From positions 1 through 46,606 of the forward strand of contig NZ_MRCS01000049.1 in assembly GCF_002303925.1 (NCBI RefSeq): a stretch of 46,606 bases of DNA, read 5' to 3'. Of this stretch, positions 1 to 8,592 are shown piece after piece. The number at the start of each line of letters is the position of its first letter. Within the stretch, counting starts at the first letter, position 1. The notes under the pieces were generated by a model. The model searched no databases, had not been told where the DNA came from, and saw nothing but the letters and a program-made list of their open reading frames with translations. A program made the position numbers and the translations under genes. This DNA comes from Pseudomonas sp. ACN8 (GTDB lineage Bacteria; Pseudomonadota; Gammaproteobacteria; Pseudomonadales; Pseudomonadaceae).

Positions 1-26
1 TCGCGAGCAGGCTCGCTCCCACAGGG
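1..26. repeat. REP palindrome, cut by the window edge
   Basis: One REP arm of the fluorescens-group type, reading CGCGAGCAGGCTCGCTCCCA and then CAG. The orientation, with the CTCCCACAG tail pointing right, suggests it is the right arm of a pair whose left arm lies outside the window. The same arm recurs at twelve further places in this window. Confidence 0.85.
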
Positions 27-39
27 TTCACTGGCAGGC

Positions 40-495
40 TCAGGCTTTTCGGGTAAGCCTGGTCAAAATCCGGTCCAGCGCATTGGCGAACGCCTGCTTC
101 TCACGGTCGCCAAACGGCGCCGGTCCACCGCCCATTTGCCCCTGTTCGCGCAAGTCAGTGAACAGGTTGCGAACCGCCAGCCGCTCACCCATGTTCTGCG
201 CATCGAACTCCTTGCCCCGTGGGTCGAGCGCTGCCACGCCCTTCTTCACCAGGCGATCGGCCAGCGGCACATCGCTGCAGATCACCAGCTCACCAGGCAC
301 CGCGTGCTCCACCAGGTAGTCATCGGCCGCATCCGGGCCGCTCGGCACCACGATCAGCTTGACCAGTGCCAGCCCCGGCTTGATCTGCGGCTGCCCGGCC
401 ACCAGCACCACTTCGAACTGGCGCTTGAGGGCGAACTTCACCACCAGATCCTTGGCAGCCCGCGGACAGGCGTCGGCATCGATCCACACACGCAT
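40..495 (-). CDS. YaiI/YqxD family protein (DUF188, UPF0178)
   Basis: A 151-residue protein of the YaiI/YqxD family, which belongs to the PIN-like nuclease superfamily. No reaction is established for it as far as I know. Family marks are DADACP at residues 6-11, the acidic stretch SGPDAADDY at 52-60, CSDVPLADRL at 73-82, and the conserved glycine-rich C-terminal block MGGGPAPFGDRE at 121-132. The clustered Asp residues fit a PIN-like metal site, but that is inference. I chose the ATG at 495 because the family begins with the MRVWIDADACP strand and a GAGGAA Shine-Dalgarno precedes it. An ATG at 513, with GGGAG upstream, is also possible and would add six residues. REP elements flank the gene on both sides, so it is probably monocistronic. 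Confidence 0.93.
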   Translation of the reverse strand: MRVWIDADACPRAAKDLVVKFALKRQFEVVLVAGQPQIKPGLALVKLIVVPSGPDAADDYLVEHAVPGELVICSDVPLADRLVKKGVAALDPRGKEFDAQNMGERLAVRNLFTDLREQGQMGGGPAPFGDREKQAFANALDRILTRLTRKA

Positions 496-540
496 TGGTT
501 TTTCCTCAACCATAGAATCTCCCACAGGTTATACCCAATC

Positions 541-617
541 CTGTGGGAGCGAGCCTGCTCGCGATAGCGGACTTACAGACAACATCTATGTTGAATGTGC
601 CGGCCCCGCTCCTACAG
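541..617. repeat. REPIN (paired REP), tails outward, degenerate right arm
   Basis: The left arm CTGTGGGAGCGAGCCTGCTC is intact. The right arm GCCGGCCCCGCTCCTACAG has lost much of its palindrome, though the CTCCTACAG tail is clear. The loop between them is unrelated to the conserved loop seen in six other REPINs of this window. It lies downstream of elbB and upstream of the DUF188 gene. Confidence 0.8.
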
Positions 618-629
618 TTCTGAACCGTG

Positions 630-1298
630 TCAGGCGTCGTTTTCGTGGGTCAGTTCGAGCACGCGGTCGACCAGTTTATTGATGCCTGACGCCGCTTCAC
701 TGATCGATTGCGCCAGCATGTAGGCCGGGGTGCTCACCAGTTTGCGTGCCTTGTCCTCGACGATCTCAGTGACCGCGCAATCGGTATGGGTCGCGCCCAT
801 CTTGTTCATCGCGGCAGCCGTGTCGGTATCGTTGCCAATGGTGCAGGTGACGCCCGGGCCGTAGATCTTTGCCGCCAGGGCAGGGGAGATGCACATCAAC
901 CCCACCGGTTTGCCGGCCTCGGCAAAGGCTTCGGTCAGTGCCAGGACATCCGGTTGAACGGTGCAACCGGCTCCTTCGATGGCGAAGCTGGACAGGTTCT
1001 TGGCCGAGCCGAAGCCGCCGGGCACGATCAGCGCATCGAACTCATCGACGTTCGCGTCACGGATATCCTTGATGTTGCCCCGGGCAATCCGCGCCGACTC
1101 CACCAGCACGTTGCGCGATTCGGGCATTTCTTCGCCGGTCAGGTGGTTGATCACATGCAACTGCGCGATGTCTGGTGCAAAACACTGCACTTGGGCACCG
1201 CGCTGGTCCAGGCGCAGCAGGGTGATGACGCTCTCGTGGAGCTCGGCGCCGTCGTACACGCCACAACCGGAAAGGATCACTGCAACTTTTTTGCTCAT
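630..1298 (-). CDS. elbB: Isoprenoid biosynthesis glyoxalase ElbB
   Basis: A cytoplasmic DJ-1/PfpI-superfamily protein of 222 residues, the usual ElbB length. ElbB is known in E. coli as a glyoxalase and as an enhancing factor for isoprenoid synthesis; its physiological substrate is unsettled. The N-terminal strand and SGCGVYDGAE (10-19) are typical. PGGFGSAKNLS (93-103) is the family's glycine loop, and Cys-136 in LMCISPA sits at the nucleophile elbow. The ATG at 1298 has GGAGA at a good distance upstream. It is divergent from the hydroxylase gene at 1414 across a 115-base gap, and a degenerate REPIN follows its stop. Confidence 0.95.
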   Translation of the reverse strand: MSKKVAVILSGCGVYDGAELHESVITLLRLDQRGAQVQCFAPDIAQLHVINHLTGEEMPESRNVLVESARIARGNIKDIRDANVDEFDALIVPGGFGSAKNLSSFAIEGAGCTVQPDVLALTEAFAEAGKPVGLMCISPALAAKIYGPGVTCTIGNDTDTAAAMNKMGATHTDCAVTEIVEDKARKLVSTPAYMLAQSISEAASGINKLVDRVLELTHENDA

Positions 1299-1413
1299 GG
1301 GCTTTTCTCCAGATTCATGGCGTTAAATGTCCACTAATTTGTCCTGCGTTGCCATAGGGTTAATTCACGGCTGCACATAGCATCTGTCCTCAAGATTCCG
1401 ATCAGGGCGCGTC

Positions 1414-2649
1414 ATGGACTTCATTCTGTATGCGGTGCCGTTTTTCTTTGTGCTGATCGTCTTCGAGTTGCTGGCCGACCGTTGGCGCGGGGTAAGCAAT
1501 TATCGGGTGGCGGACGCGATCAACAGCATCAGCACCGGCGTGCTGTCGACCACCACGGGTCTGTTGACCAAGGGTGTGGGGCTGGTGATCTACGCCTTTG
1601 CCCTCAAGCACCTGGCGCTGTTCGAGCTGTCGGCCGACAGCGTCTGGACCTGGGTGTTTGCCTTTGTCTTCTACGATTTCTGCTACTACTGGCTGCATCG
1701 CATGGGCCACGAGCGCAACATCCTCTGGGCCGCCCATTCGGTGCATCACCAGAGCGAGGACTACAACCTGTCCACGGCGTTGCGCCAGACCAGTACCGGA
1801 TTCCTGTTGAGCTGGATCTTCTATCTGCCGATGGCGGTGTCCGGCGTGCCGCTGCCGGTATTCGTCAGCGTCGCGGCGCTGAACCTGCTGTACCAGTTCT
1901 GGGTGCACACGCGGCACATTCCCAAGCTTGGCTGGTTCGAATGGTTCTTTGTCACGCCGTCCAATCATCGGGCTCACCATGCGCAGAACGCTCTCTACAT
2001 GGATCGCAACTACGGCGGCGTGTTCATTATTTGGGACCGCCTGTTCGGCTCGTTCCAGGAAGAAGACGACAACGAGCCGGTGGTCTTCGGCGTGACCACA
2101 CCGCTGGCGAGCTGGAACCCCGTGTGGGCGAACGTGCAGTTCTACGCGCAGTTGTGGGCAGACGCGTGGCGTACCGAAAGCACCTGGGACAAGCTGCGGA
2201 TCTGGTTCATGCGCACCGGCTGGCGCCCGGCTGACGTGGCGGCCAGATACCCGATGAACAAGCCGGACCTGAGCCAGTTTCGCAAATTCGAGGTGGCGCT
2301 GGACGGGCGTCAGCAGCTCTACGTCTTCTTGCAGTTCTGCGTCTATATTGCGCTGGGCAGTTACTTGATGAATCTTGAAGCGAAGCTGCCAGTCGCCGCC
2401 CTGGTGTTGGGCTGGGGGACGGTGGCGTTCGGTCTGTTTGTACTGGGCGTGGCCCTGGAGAATCGCCCGTGGGCGTTGAAGCTGGAGCTGGTGCGGCTGG
2501 CGTCGAACCTGCCATTGGCATGGCTGGCCCCGATGGTGGGGCTGTGGCCGGCCAGCGTCGTGGGCTGGGTCGGCCTGTTCAGTTACAGCCTGTTGAGCGG
2601 CGTCGGTCTCTACTGTTGCAGGAACCGCATCACTCGGCTGGCGTCGTAG
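1414..2649 (+). CDS. Sterol desaturase / fatty acid hydroxylase superfamily membrane protein
   Basis: An integral membrane di-iron oxygenase of 411 residues. Histidine clusters are HRMGH (95-99), HSVHH (108-112), H165 in the QFWVHTRH region, and HRAHH (185-189), which is the canonical arrangement of the fatty-acid hydroxylase superfamily. The first ~210 residues hold the catalytic half with hydrophobic spans. After about residue 300 there are further membrane segments not needed for the motif set, so this is a longer subfamily with a C-terminal membrane extension. The substrate cannot be read from sequence; lipids such as ornithine lipids, sterol-like or fatty acids are options. Its last 20 bases overlap the end of the convergent DedA gene. 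Confidence 0.9.
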   Translation: MDFILYAVPFFFVLIVFELLADRWRGVSNYRVADAINSISTGVLSTTTGLLTKGVGLVIYAFALKHLALFELSADSVWTWVFAFVFYDFCYYWLHRMGHERNILWAAHSVHHQSEDYNLSTALRQTSTGFLLSWIFYLPMAVSGVPLPVFVSVAALNLLYQFWVHTRHIPKLGWFEWFFVTPSNHRAHHAQNALYMDRNYGGVFIIWDRLFGSFQEEDDNEPVVFGVTTPLASWNPVWANVQFYAQLWADAWRTESTWDKLRIWFMRTGWRPADVAARYPMNKPDLSQFRKFEVALDGRQQLYVFLQFCVYIALGSYLMNLEAKLPVAALVLGWGTVAFGLFVLGVALENRPWALKLELVRLASNLPLAWLAPMVGLWPASVVGWVGLFSYSLLSGVGLYCCRNRITRLAS

Positions 2650-3262
2650 GACCTTCAGTGTTGGTCCGCGCAGCTTTCAGGGCTTGTTCGTCGGCGTAGA
2701 CCTGCCTGGCCAGGCGGGCATTCTTGAAGCGCCGACGCAGCCACAGCACGAAGCCCAGGACCAGCAGCGCGCCAAGCACCCAGAGTTCATACTTCTTCAC
2801 ACTGCCGAGCATACCTTCGAGCACCGCGCCGAAATGGTAAGCGGCAGCAGCGAGGGCAGCGGCCCAGATCGCCGCGCCAATCCCGTTGAGCAGCAGGTAA
2901 CGGCCCGGCGGATAGCCCGACAGCCCGATGGCCACCGGCATGACCGTGCGCAAACCGTAGACGAAGCGAAAACTCAGTACCCAGATGTCCGGGTGCTTGC
3001 GAATGTGTTCCAGCGCCCGGTCGCCCATCATCTGCCAGCGGGGTTTGCGCGCCAGCAGTTTGCGGCCGTGCTTGCGTCCCAGGAAATACCACAGTTGGTC
3101 GCCGGCATAACTGCCGAAGAAGGCCACGACCACTACCAGGTTGATGTCCATGTATCCACGGAACGCGAGGAAGCCCGCGAGCACCAGGATGGTTTCGCCT
3201 TCGAAGAACGTGCCTAGAAAAAGGGCAAAGTAGCCGAAGTCATGCAGAAATTGTTGGAGCAT
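2630..3262 (-). CDS. DedA family membrane protein
   Basis: A 210-residue inner-membrane protein of the DedA/Tvp38 superfamily. In other bacteria these proteins work in undecaprenyl-phosphate or phospholipid translocation and in membrane-potential homeostasis. Visible family marks are FFEGET at 19-24, FFGSYAGDQLWYFLGRKHGR at 48-67, and the SFRFVYGLRTVMP helix-turn at 97-109, whose conserved arginines belong to the predicted re-entrant core. A charged tail follows the last membrane span. An upstream GTG-type start at 3436 would add 58 residues of non-family sequence. I reject it and use the ATG at 3262. Its 3' end overlaps the convergent hydroxylase gene by 20 bases. Confidence 0.92.
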   Translation of the reverse strand: MLQQFLHDFGYFALFLGTFFEGETILVLAGFLAFRGYMDINLVVVVAFFGSYAGDQLWYFLGRKHGRKLLARKPRWQMMGDRALEHIRKHPDIWVLSFRFVYGLRTVMPVAIGLSGYPPGRYLLLNGIGAAIWAAALAAAAYHFGAVLEGMLGSVKKYELWVLGALLVLGFVLWLRRRFKNARLARQVYADEQALKAARTNTEGPTTPAE

Positions 3263-3396
3263 TGTCTGGGTGCTGGCGAAATGAACGCGCAGCCTAACCC
3301 TTCGGACACATTCAGGAAAGTGTCCAAATGTGTCTCGACGTGAACATTTCCTACAACGACAATGGAATGCGGCTACCTGTCGCAGCGTGCACATAA

Positions 3397-3430
3397 CTGT
3401 CACGCGTTCGTCATAATGGCCGCTTATAAC
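3397..3430 (+). promoter_or_regulatory. Candidate PhoB box and -10 for hemB-ppk
   Basis: CTGTCAC (3397-3403), GCGT, TCGTCAT (3408-3414) form two 7-base direct repeats 4 bases apart, close to the PhoB consensus CTGTCAT-N4-CTGTCAT (6/7 and 5/7 matches). Ten bases further is TATAAC (3425-3430), a good -10. The 10-base gap between box and -10 is the same as in the E. coli phoA promoter as I recall it. A second copy of ATAACTGTCACGC lies at 3426-3438, 33 bases after the first at 3393-3405. This would put hemB-ppk under phosphate control. Confidence 0.6.
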
Positions 3431-3467
3431 TGTCACGCTCGCACGTCTGCGGGCTCAGGAGTCTGCC

Positions 3468-4481
3468 GTGAGCTTTACCCCCGCCAACCGTTTGTTCCCA
3501 GCAACCCGCCTGCGCCGTAATCGCCGTGACGACTTCTCGCGTCGTCTGGTGCGGGAAAACGTCCTGACCGTCGATGATCTGATCCTGCCGGTGTTCGTGC
3601 TGGATGGTGAAAACCGTCGCGAAGCGGTGGCTTCGATGCCGGGCGTCGAACGCCTGACCATCGACCTGTTGCTGGAGGAAGCGGCCAAGTGGGTCGAGCT
3701 GGGGATTCCGGCGCTGGCACTGTTCCCGGTGACGCCCTCGGAACTCAAGTCGCTGGACGCCGCCGAAGCGTGGAACCCCGAAGGCATCGCCCAACGCGCG
3801 ACCCGTGCGTTGCGTGCGCGATTCCCTGAGCTGGGGGTGATCACCGACGTCGCCCTGGACCCGTTCACCACCCATGGCCAGGACGGCATCCTGGATGAAG
3901 AAGGCTACGTGCAGAACGACATCACCGTCGACGCACTGGTCCGGCAAGCCCTGTCCCACGCTGAAGCCGGCGCTCAGGTCGTGGCCCCATCGGACATGAT
4001 GGACGGTCGCATCCAGGCGATCCGCGAAGCCCTCGAAGTGGCCGGTCACGTCAATGTGCGGATCATGGCCTACTCGGCCAAGTACGCCAGTGCCTATTAC
4101 GGTCCGTTCCGCGATGCGGTCGGTTCGGCGCTGAACCTGGGTAAGGCCAACAAGGCCTCCTATCAGATGGACCCGGCCAACAGCAACGAAGCGCTGCACG
4201 AAGTGGCCGCGGACTTGTCAGAAGGTGCAGATATGGTCATGGTCAAGCCGGGCATGCCGTACCTGGACATCCTGTGCCGGGTAAAAGAAGAATTCAAAGT
4301 GCCGACGTTTGTTTATCAAGTCAGCGGCGAATACGCCATGCACATGGCGGCGATCCAGAATGGCTGGTTGAGCGAAGGGGTTGTCCTCGAGTCCCTGACC
4401 GCTTTCAAACGTGCAGGGGCTGATGGCATCCTGACGTACTTTGCCGTTCGTGCCGCTCAATTGTTACGAGAGCAAAAATAG
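3468..4481 (+). CDS. hemB: Delta-aminolevulinic acid dehydratase (porphobilinogen synthase)
   Basis: Condenses two 5-aminolevulinate molecules to porphobilinogen in haem and cobalamin-type tetrapyrrole synthesis; a cytoplasmic homo-octamer. It has 337 residues, the usual length. The Schiff-base lysines are K205 (in MAYSAKYASAYYG) and K260 (in MVMVKPGMPYLD). The metal-site loop DVALDPFTTHGQDG at 127-140 lacks the cysteine triad of zinc enzymes, so this is the magnesium-type enzyme known from Pseudomonas. The start is GTG at 3468 with CAGGAG upstream. The ppk gene begins 18 bases after its stop, so the two are very likely cotranscribed from the PhoB-like promoter just upstream. An antisense reading frame of 262 codons covers part of it and is a composition artefact. 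Confidence 0.97.
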   Translation: MSFTPANRLFPATRLRRNRRDDFSRRLVRENVLTVDDLILPVFVLDGENRREAVASMPGVERLTIDLLLEEAAKWVELGIPALALFPVTPSELKSLDAAEAWNPEGIAQRATRALRARFPELGVITDVALDPFTTHGQDGILDEEGYVQNDITVDALVRQALSHAEAGAQVVAPSDMMDGRIQAIREALEVAGHVNVRIMAYSAKYASAYYGPFRDAVGSALNLGKANKASYQMDPANSNEALHEVAADLSEGADMVMVKPGMPYLDILCRVKEEFKVPTFVYQVSGEYAMHMAAIQNGWLSEGVVLESLTAFKRAGADGILTYFAVRAAQLLREQK

Positions 4482-4499
4482 CCCTCCCAGGAACATTCG

Positions 4500-6728
4500 A
4501 TGAATACCGAAGTACTCACTGAAGTTGCCGTAAAAGACGCTCAACCTGTGGTGGAACAGGTCGCCGAGACCCCGCCGGCGCTGGAGCCAGCTCCGCCCGC
4601 GGCGGTCGTCGAAACCGCCGTGACAGCGCCAGCGCCGGTGCTGGCCATTCCCGGCCTGGATGACAGCAGCCTGTACATCCACCGCGAGCTCTCGCAACTG
4701 CAGTTCAACATCCGCGTGCTGGAGCAGGCGCTGGACGAGTCCTATCCATTGCTGGAGCGGCTGAAGTTTCTGTTGATCTTCTCCAGCAACCTGGACGAGT
4801 TCTTCGAAATTCGCGTCGCCGGCCTCAAGAAGCAGATCACCTTTGCCCGTGAACAGGCCGGCGCCGATGGTCTGCAACCGCATCAGGCCCTTGCACGCAT
4901 CAGCGAGCTGGTCCACGGTCACGTCGATCGCCAGTACGCGATCCTCAACGATATTCTGTTGCCGGAACTGGAAAAGCATCAGGTCCGCTTCATCCGTCGC
5001 CGTAACTGGACGACCAAGCTCAAGACCTGGGTCCGCCGCTATTTCCGTGACGAGATCGCACCGATCATCACCCCGATCGGCCTCGACCCGACTCACCCGT
5101 TCCCGTTGCTGGTGAACAAGAGCCTGAACTTCATCGTCGAGCTCGAAGGCGTCGACGCCTTTGGTCGCGATTCCGGTCTGGCGATCATCCCGGCGCCACG
5201 CCTGCTGCCGCGCATCATCAAGGTGCCGGAAGAAGTCGGCGGCGCTGGCGACAACTATGTATTCCTGTCGTCGATGATTCACGCCCACGCCGATGACCTG
5301 TTCCAGGGCATGAAGGTCAAGGGTTGCTACCAGTTCCGCCTGACCCGTAACGCCGACCTGGCGCTGGACTCCGAAGACGTCGAAGACCTGGCCCGCGCCT
5401 TGCGCGGCGAGCTGTTCTCCCGTCGCTACGGCGATGCGGTGCGTCTGGAAGTGGCCGACACGTGCCCGAAACACCTGTCTGACTACCTGCTCAAGCAATT
5501 CAACCTGAGTGAGTCGGAGTTGTATCAGGTCAACGGTCCGGTGAACCTGACGCGGCTATTCAGCATCACCGGCCTGGACAGTCAGCGCGAGCTGCAATAC
5601 CTGCCGTTCACCCCGCAGATTCCGAAACTGCTGCAGAACAGCGAGAACATTTTCAGCGTGGTCAGCAAGCAGGACATCCTGCTGCTGCACCCGTTCGAGT
5701 CGTTTACCCCGGTGGTCGACCTGCTGCGCCAGGCCGCCAAGGACCCGCACGTGCTGGCGGTGCGCCAGACCCTGTACCGCTCCGGCGCCAACTCGGAAAT
5801 CGTCGATGCGCTGGTGGATGCGGCGCGTAACGGCAAAGAAGTCACGGCGGTTATCGAATTGCGCGCGCGGTTCGACGAAGAGTCCAACCTGCAGCTGGCC
5901 AGCCGTCTGCAAGCGGCCGGTGCGGTGGTGATCTACGGTGTGGTCGGCTTCAAGACCCACGCCAAGATGATGCTTATTTTGCGGCGCGAAGCGGGTGAAA
6001 TCGTGCGTTACGCGCACCTCGGTACGGGTAACTACCACGCCGGCAACGCCCGCCTGTATACCGACTACAGCCTGCTGACCTCCGACGACGCCTTGTGCGA
6101 AGACGTCGGCAAACTGTTCAGCCAGTTGATCGGCATGGGTAAGACGCTGCGCATGAAGAAACTGCTGCACGCGCCGTTCACCCTGAAGAAGGGCATGCTC
6201 GACATGATTGCCCGGGAGACCCAGTTCGCCCTCGACGGCAAACCGGCGCACATCATTGCCAAGTTCAACTCGCTGACCGATCCGAAGATCATCCGCGCGC
6301 TGTACAAGGCCAGCCAGTCAGGCGTGCGCATCGATCTGGTGGTGCGTGGCATGTGCTGCCTGCGGCCGGGCATCGCCGGGGTTTCCCACAACATCCACGT
6401 GCGCTCGATCATCGGCCGCTTCCTGGAACACACCCGGGTCTTCTACTTCCTCAACGGTGGCGATGAGCAGATGTTCCTGTCCAGTGCCGACTGGATGGAA
6501 CGCAACCTCGACAAGCGCGTTGAGACTTGCTTCCCGGTGGAAGGCAAGAAGCTGATCATGCGGGTCAAGAAAGAGCTGGAGTTGTATCTGACCGATAACA
6601 CCCACAGCTGGAGCCTGCAGTCGGACGGCCGTTACATCCGTAACACACCGACCGGCAACCAGAACCCGCGCAGCGCCCAGGCGACGTTGCTGGAGCGTTT
6701 GGGTAGTCCGATTCTGGCTGTGCGGTAA
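4500..6728 (+). CDS. ppk1: Polyphosphate kinase 1
   Basis: Reversibly transfers the terminal phosphate of ATP to make long-chain inorganic polyphosphate, which affects motility, stress survival and biofilm. It has 742 residues with N, head, and two phospholipase-D-like C domains. The autophosphorylated histidine pair is visible as H487 (FKTHAKMML) and H506 (YAHLGTGNYH). They are 19 residues apart, as H435 and H454 are in E. coli. The first ~55 residues are an Ala/Pro/Val/Glu-rich extension ahead of the conserved LYIHRELSQLQFN block. The ATG at 4500 has CAGGAA upstream and follows hemB by 18 bases. A strong terminator ends the operon. The ppx gene lies convergently downstream, so synthesis and degradation genes face each other. 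Confidence 0.97.
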   Translation: MNTEVLTEVAVKDAQPVVEQVAETPPALEPAPPAAVVETAVTAPAPVLAIPGLDDSSLYIHRELSQLQFNIRVLEQALDESYPLLERLKFLLIFSSNLDEFFEIRVAGLKKQITFAREQAGADGLQPHQALARISELVHGHVDRQYAILNDILLPELEKHQVRFIRRRNWTTKLKTWVRRYFRDEIAPIITPIGLDPTHPFPLLVNKSLNFIVELEGVDAFGRDSGLAIIPAPRLLPRIIKVPEEVGGAGDNYVFLSSMIHAHADDLFQGMKVKGCYQFRLTRNADLALDSEDVEDLARALRGELFSRRYGDAVRLEVADTCPKHLSDYLLKQFNLSESELYQVNGPVNLTRLFSITGLDSQRELQYLPFTPQIPKLLQNSENIFSVVSKQDILLLHPFESFTPVVDLLRQAAKDPHVLAVRQTLYRSGANSEIVDALVDAARNGKEVTAVIELRARFDEESNLQLASRLQAAGAVVIYGVVGFKTHAKMMLILRREAGEIVRYAHLGTGNYHAGNARLYTDYSLLTSDDALCEDVGKLFSQLIGMGKTLRMKKLLHAPFTLKKGMLDMIARETQFALDGKPAHIIAKFNSLTDPKIIRALYKASQSGVRIDLVVRGMCCLRPGIAGVSHNIHVRSIIGRFLEHTRVFYFLNGGDEQMFLSSADWMERNLDKRVETCFPVEGKKLIMRVKKELELYLTDNTHSWSLQSDGRYIRNTPTGNQNPRSAQATLLERLGSPILAVR

Positions 6729-6744
6729 CGGGAGTCAGCGGGTG

Positions 6745-6776
6745 AAAAAAGGGCGATCCATGTGGATCGCCCTTTT
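6745..6776 (+). terminator. Rho-independent terminator of hemB-ppk
   Basis: A hairpin GGGCGATCC-ATGT-GGATCGCCC flanked by an A-run and a T-run, 17 bases after the ppk stop. Because both runs are present it can also act on transcripts coming from ppx on the other strand. Confidence 0.9.
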
Positions 6777-6778
6777 TG

Positions 6779-6878
6779 CTGTAGGAGCGAGCTTGCTCGC
6801 GAAAAACGTGAGGGCAACGCGTATCCAGATAACACGCGTTATCGTTAGCCTCCATCGCGAGCAAGCTCGCTCCTACAG
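6779..6878. repeat. REPIN, tails outward, conserved-loop class
   Basis: Arms CTGTAGGAGCGAGCTTGCTC and its inverse bracket a ~50-base loop ending in ACGCGTTATCGTTAGC. The loop matches the inner sequence of five other REPINs here. It fills the space between the ppk terminator and the end of the convergent ppx gene. Confidence 0.92.
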
Positions 6879-6883
6879 GGGGA

Positions 6884-8386
6884 TTAGCGAGCGCTCAACA
6901 CGATATCGACCCGGGTCAGCCATTGCGCTTCGATTTCGAAGTCGGCCTGGGTCAGCTGGTTTTCGTCCAGCCAGTTTTCCGGGAACACCACTTCCAGGCT
7001 GTTGCCATGGGCGTTCAGTTCCACCTGAGGCATTTGCTGGGTGCCACGGATGTGGTGGAACAGGATCGCAAAGCGCAGCAGCACGCACAGGCGAATCAGC
7101 TTGATGCCGTCATCGCCGAAATCGGCGAACTTGTCCTTGGGAATGTTGCGTCGGTGGCCGCGTACCAGCAGCGCGAGCATCAACTGGTCTTCGCGGGAGA
7201 ACCCGGCGAGGTCCGAGTGCTCGATCAGGTAGGCGCCGTGCTTGTGGTACTGGTAGTGAGCGATGTCCAGGCCCACCTCATGGACCTTGGCTGCCCAGCC
7301 GAGCAGTTCGCGCCAGACGCCGTCTTCCAGATCCCAGTCCTCGGCCACCTGATCGAACGCATGCAGTGCCTTGCGCTCGACCCGTACCGCCTGTTCCTGA
7401 TCGACGTGGTAGCGCTCCATCAGCGAAGTGAGGGTGCGTTCGCGCACGTCTTCGTGATGATGGCGGCCCAGCAGGTCATAAAGCACACCTTCGCGCAGGG
7501 CACCTTCGCAGTGATCCATGCGTTGCAGTTCGAGGGAGTCGAAAATTGCTTCGAGGATCGCCAGGCCCGCCGGGAAGATCGCCCGGCGATCCGGTTTGAT
7601 ACCTTCGAAATCGATTTTCTCGACGTCGCCCATCTTGATCAGTTTGCGCTTGAGCCAGGCCAGGCCTTCGGCGTTGACCTCGCCGGTACCATGACCGCCA
7701 GCCTTCAGCGCCAGACCGATGGCGCGGATGGTGCCCGAGGAGCCGATGGCTTCATCCCAGGTCAGGCGGTGCAGGGCGTGCTCGATGCTCATGATCTCCA
7801 GCCGCGCCGCGGTGTACGCCTGAGCGTAACGGGCCGGGGTGATCTTGCCGTCCTTGAAATAGCGTTGGGTGTAGCTGACGCAGCCCATTTGCAGGCTTTC
7901 GCGCAGCAGCGGTTCGAAGCGCTGGCCAATGATGAATTCGGTACTGCCGCCACCGATGTCGGCCACCAGGCGTTTGCCCGGGGTATCGGCGAGGGTGTGG
8001 GACACGCCGAGATAGATCAGGCGCGCTTCTTCACGGCCGGAAATGACTTCCACCGGGTGGCCGAGGATTTCTTCGGCGCGATGGATGAATTCGGCGCGGT
8101 TGCGGGCTTCACGCAAGGCGTTGGTGCCGACGATGCGAACGGCGCCGGTAGGCATACCGCTGATCAGTTGGGCGAAGCGCTTGAGGCAATCGAGCCCGCG
8201 CTGCATCGATTCTTCGCTGAGATGGCGCTCTTCGTCGATGCCGGCGGCCAGCTGAACCTTCTCCCCGAGACGCTCGAGAATACGGATCTCGCCGTTCTGG
8301 GCTTTGGCCACGACCATGTGAAAGCTGTTGGAGCCCAGGTCGATTGCTGCGATCAGGGACAGATTCTTGGCTTTGGATTGCGGCAT
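6884..8386 (-). CDS. ppx: Exopolyphosphatase
   Basis: Removes terminal phosphate from polyphosphate (and in this Ppx/GppA family sometimes pppGpp). It has 500 residues with an ASKHA-fold N-terminal half and an HD-like helical C-terminal half. Seen: AIDLGSNSFHMVV (14-26, phosphate loop 1), ISGREEARLIY (115-125, with the catalytic glutamate region) and VADIGGGSTEFI (141-152, phosphate loop 2). The C-terminal half shows HEVGLDIAHYQYHKHGAYLI, matching the HD-type helices. The ATG at 8386 begins the family N-terminus; 46 upstream in-frame codons look like non-coding and REP sequence and are not included. The Shine-Dalgarno is weak. It is convergent with ppk and separated from it by the terminator and a REPIN. 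Confidence 0.96.
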   Translation of the reverse strand: MPQSKAKNLSLIAAIDLGSNSFHMVVAKAQNGEIRILERLGEKVQLAAGIDEERHLSEESMQRGLDCLKRFAQLISGMPTGAVRIVGTNALREARNRAEFIHRAEEILGHPVEVISGREEARLIYLGVSHTLADTPGKRLVADIGGGSTEFIIGQRFEPLLRESLQMGCVSYTQRYFKDGKITPARYAQAYTAARLEIMSIEHALHRLTWDEAIGSSGTIRAIGLALKAGGHGTGEVNAEGLAWLKRKLIKMGDVEKIDFEGIKPDRRAIFPAGLAILEAIFDSLELQRMDHCEGALREGVLYDLLGRHHHEDVRERTLTSLMERYHVDQEQAVRVERKALHAFDQVAEDWDLEDGVWRELLGWAAKVHEVGLDIAHYQYHKHGAYLIEHSDLAGFSREDQLMLALLVRGHRRNIPKDKFADFGDDGIKLIRLCVLLRFAILFHHIRGTQQMPQVELNAHGNSLEVVFPENWLDENQLTQADFEIEAQWLTRVDIVLSAR

Positions 8387-8501
8387 GGTCAGGAGTCTCG
8401 GTCGATAACCTCGACATCGTGCCACGATCAAAGGCTGGCGCCAACGCGCAGTGTTCAAAGCCTTGATCCAGTGCATGCAAACGGTGACCGCTGCGCGGTC
8501 A

Positions 8502-8566
8502 ATCGCTAGCAGGCTAGCTCCCACATTGGAATGCGTCCCCCTGTGGGAGCTAGCCTGCTAGCGATG
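8502..8566. repeat. REPIN, tails inward, variant core (GCTAGC instead of GCGAG)
   Basis: Arms AATCGCTAGCAGGCTAGCTC and GAGCTAGCCTGCTAGCGAT point their CCCACA tails inward. Both arms carry the same symmetric change of the usual CGAGC...GCTCG core to CTAGC...GCTAG, so the palindrome is preserved. It lies between the end of the amino-acid ABC operon and the start of ppx, both on the minus strand. Confidence 0.85.
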
Positions 8567-8592
8567 GCGGCCTTCCAGACACCGAAGATCTG

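Noticed and set aside
3263..3436. 58-residue N-terminal extension of the DedA protein
   Set aside because: Cys/Arg-rich, not in the family, and it reads back across the hemB promoter.
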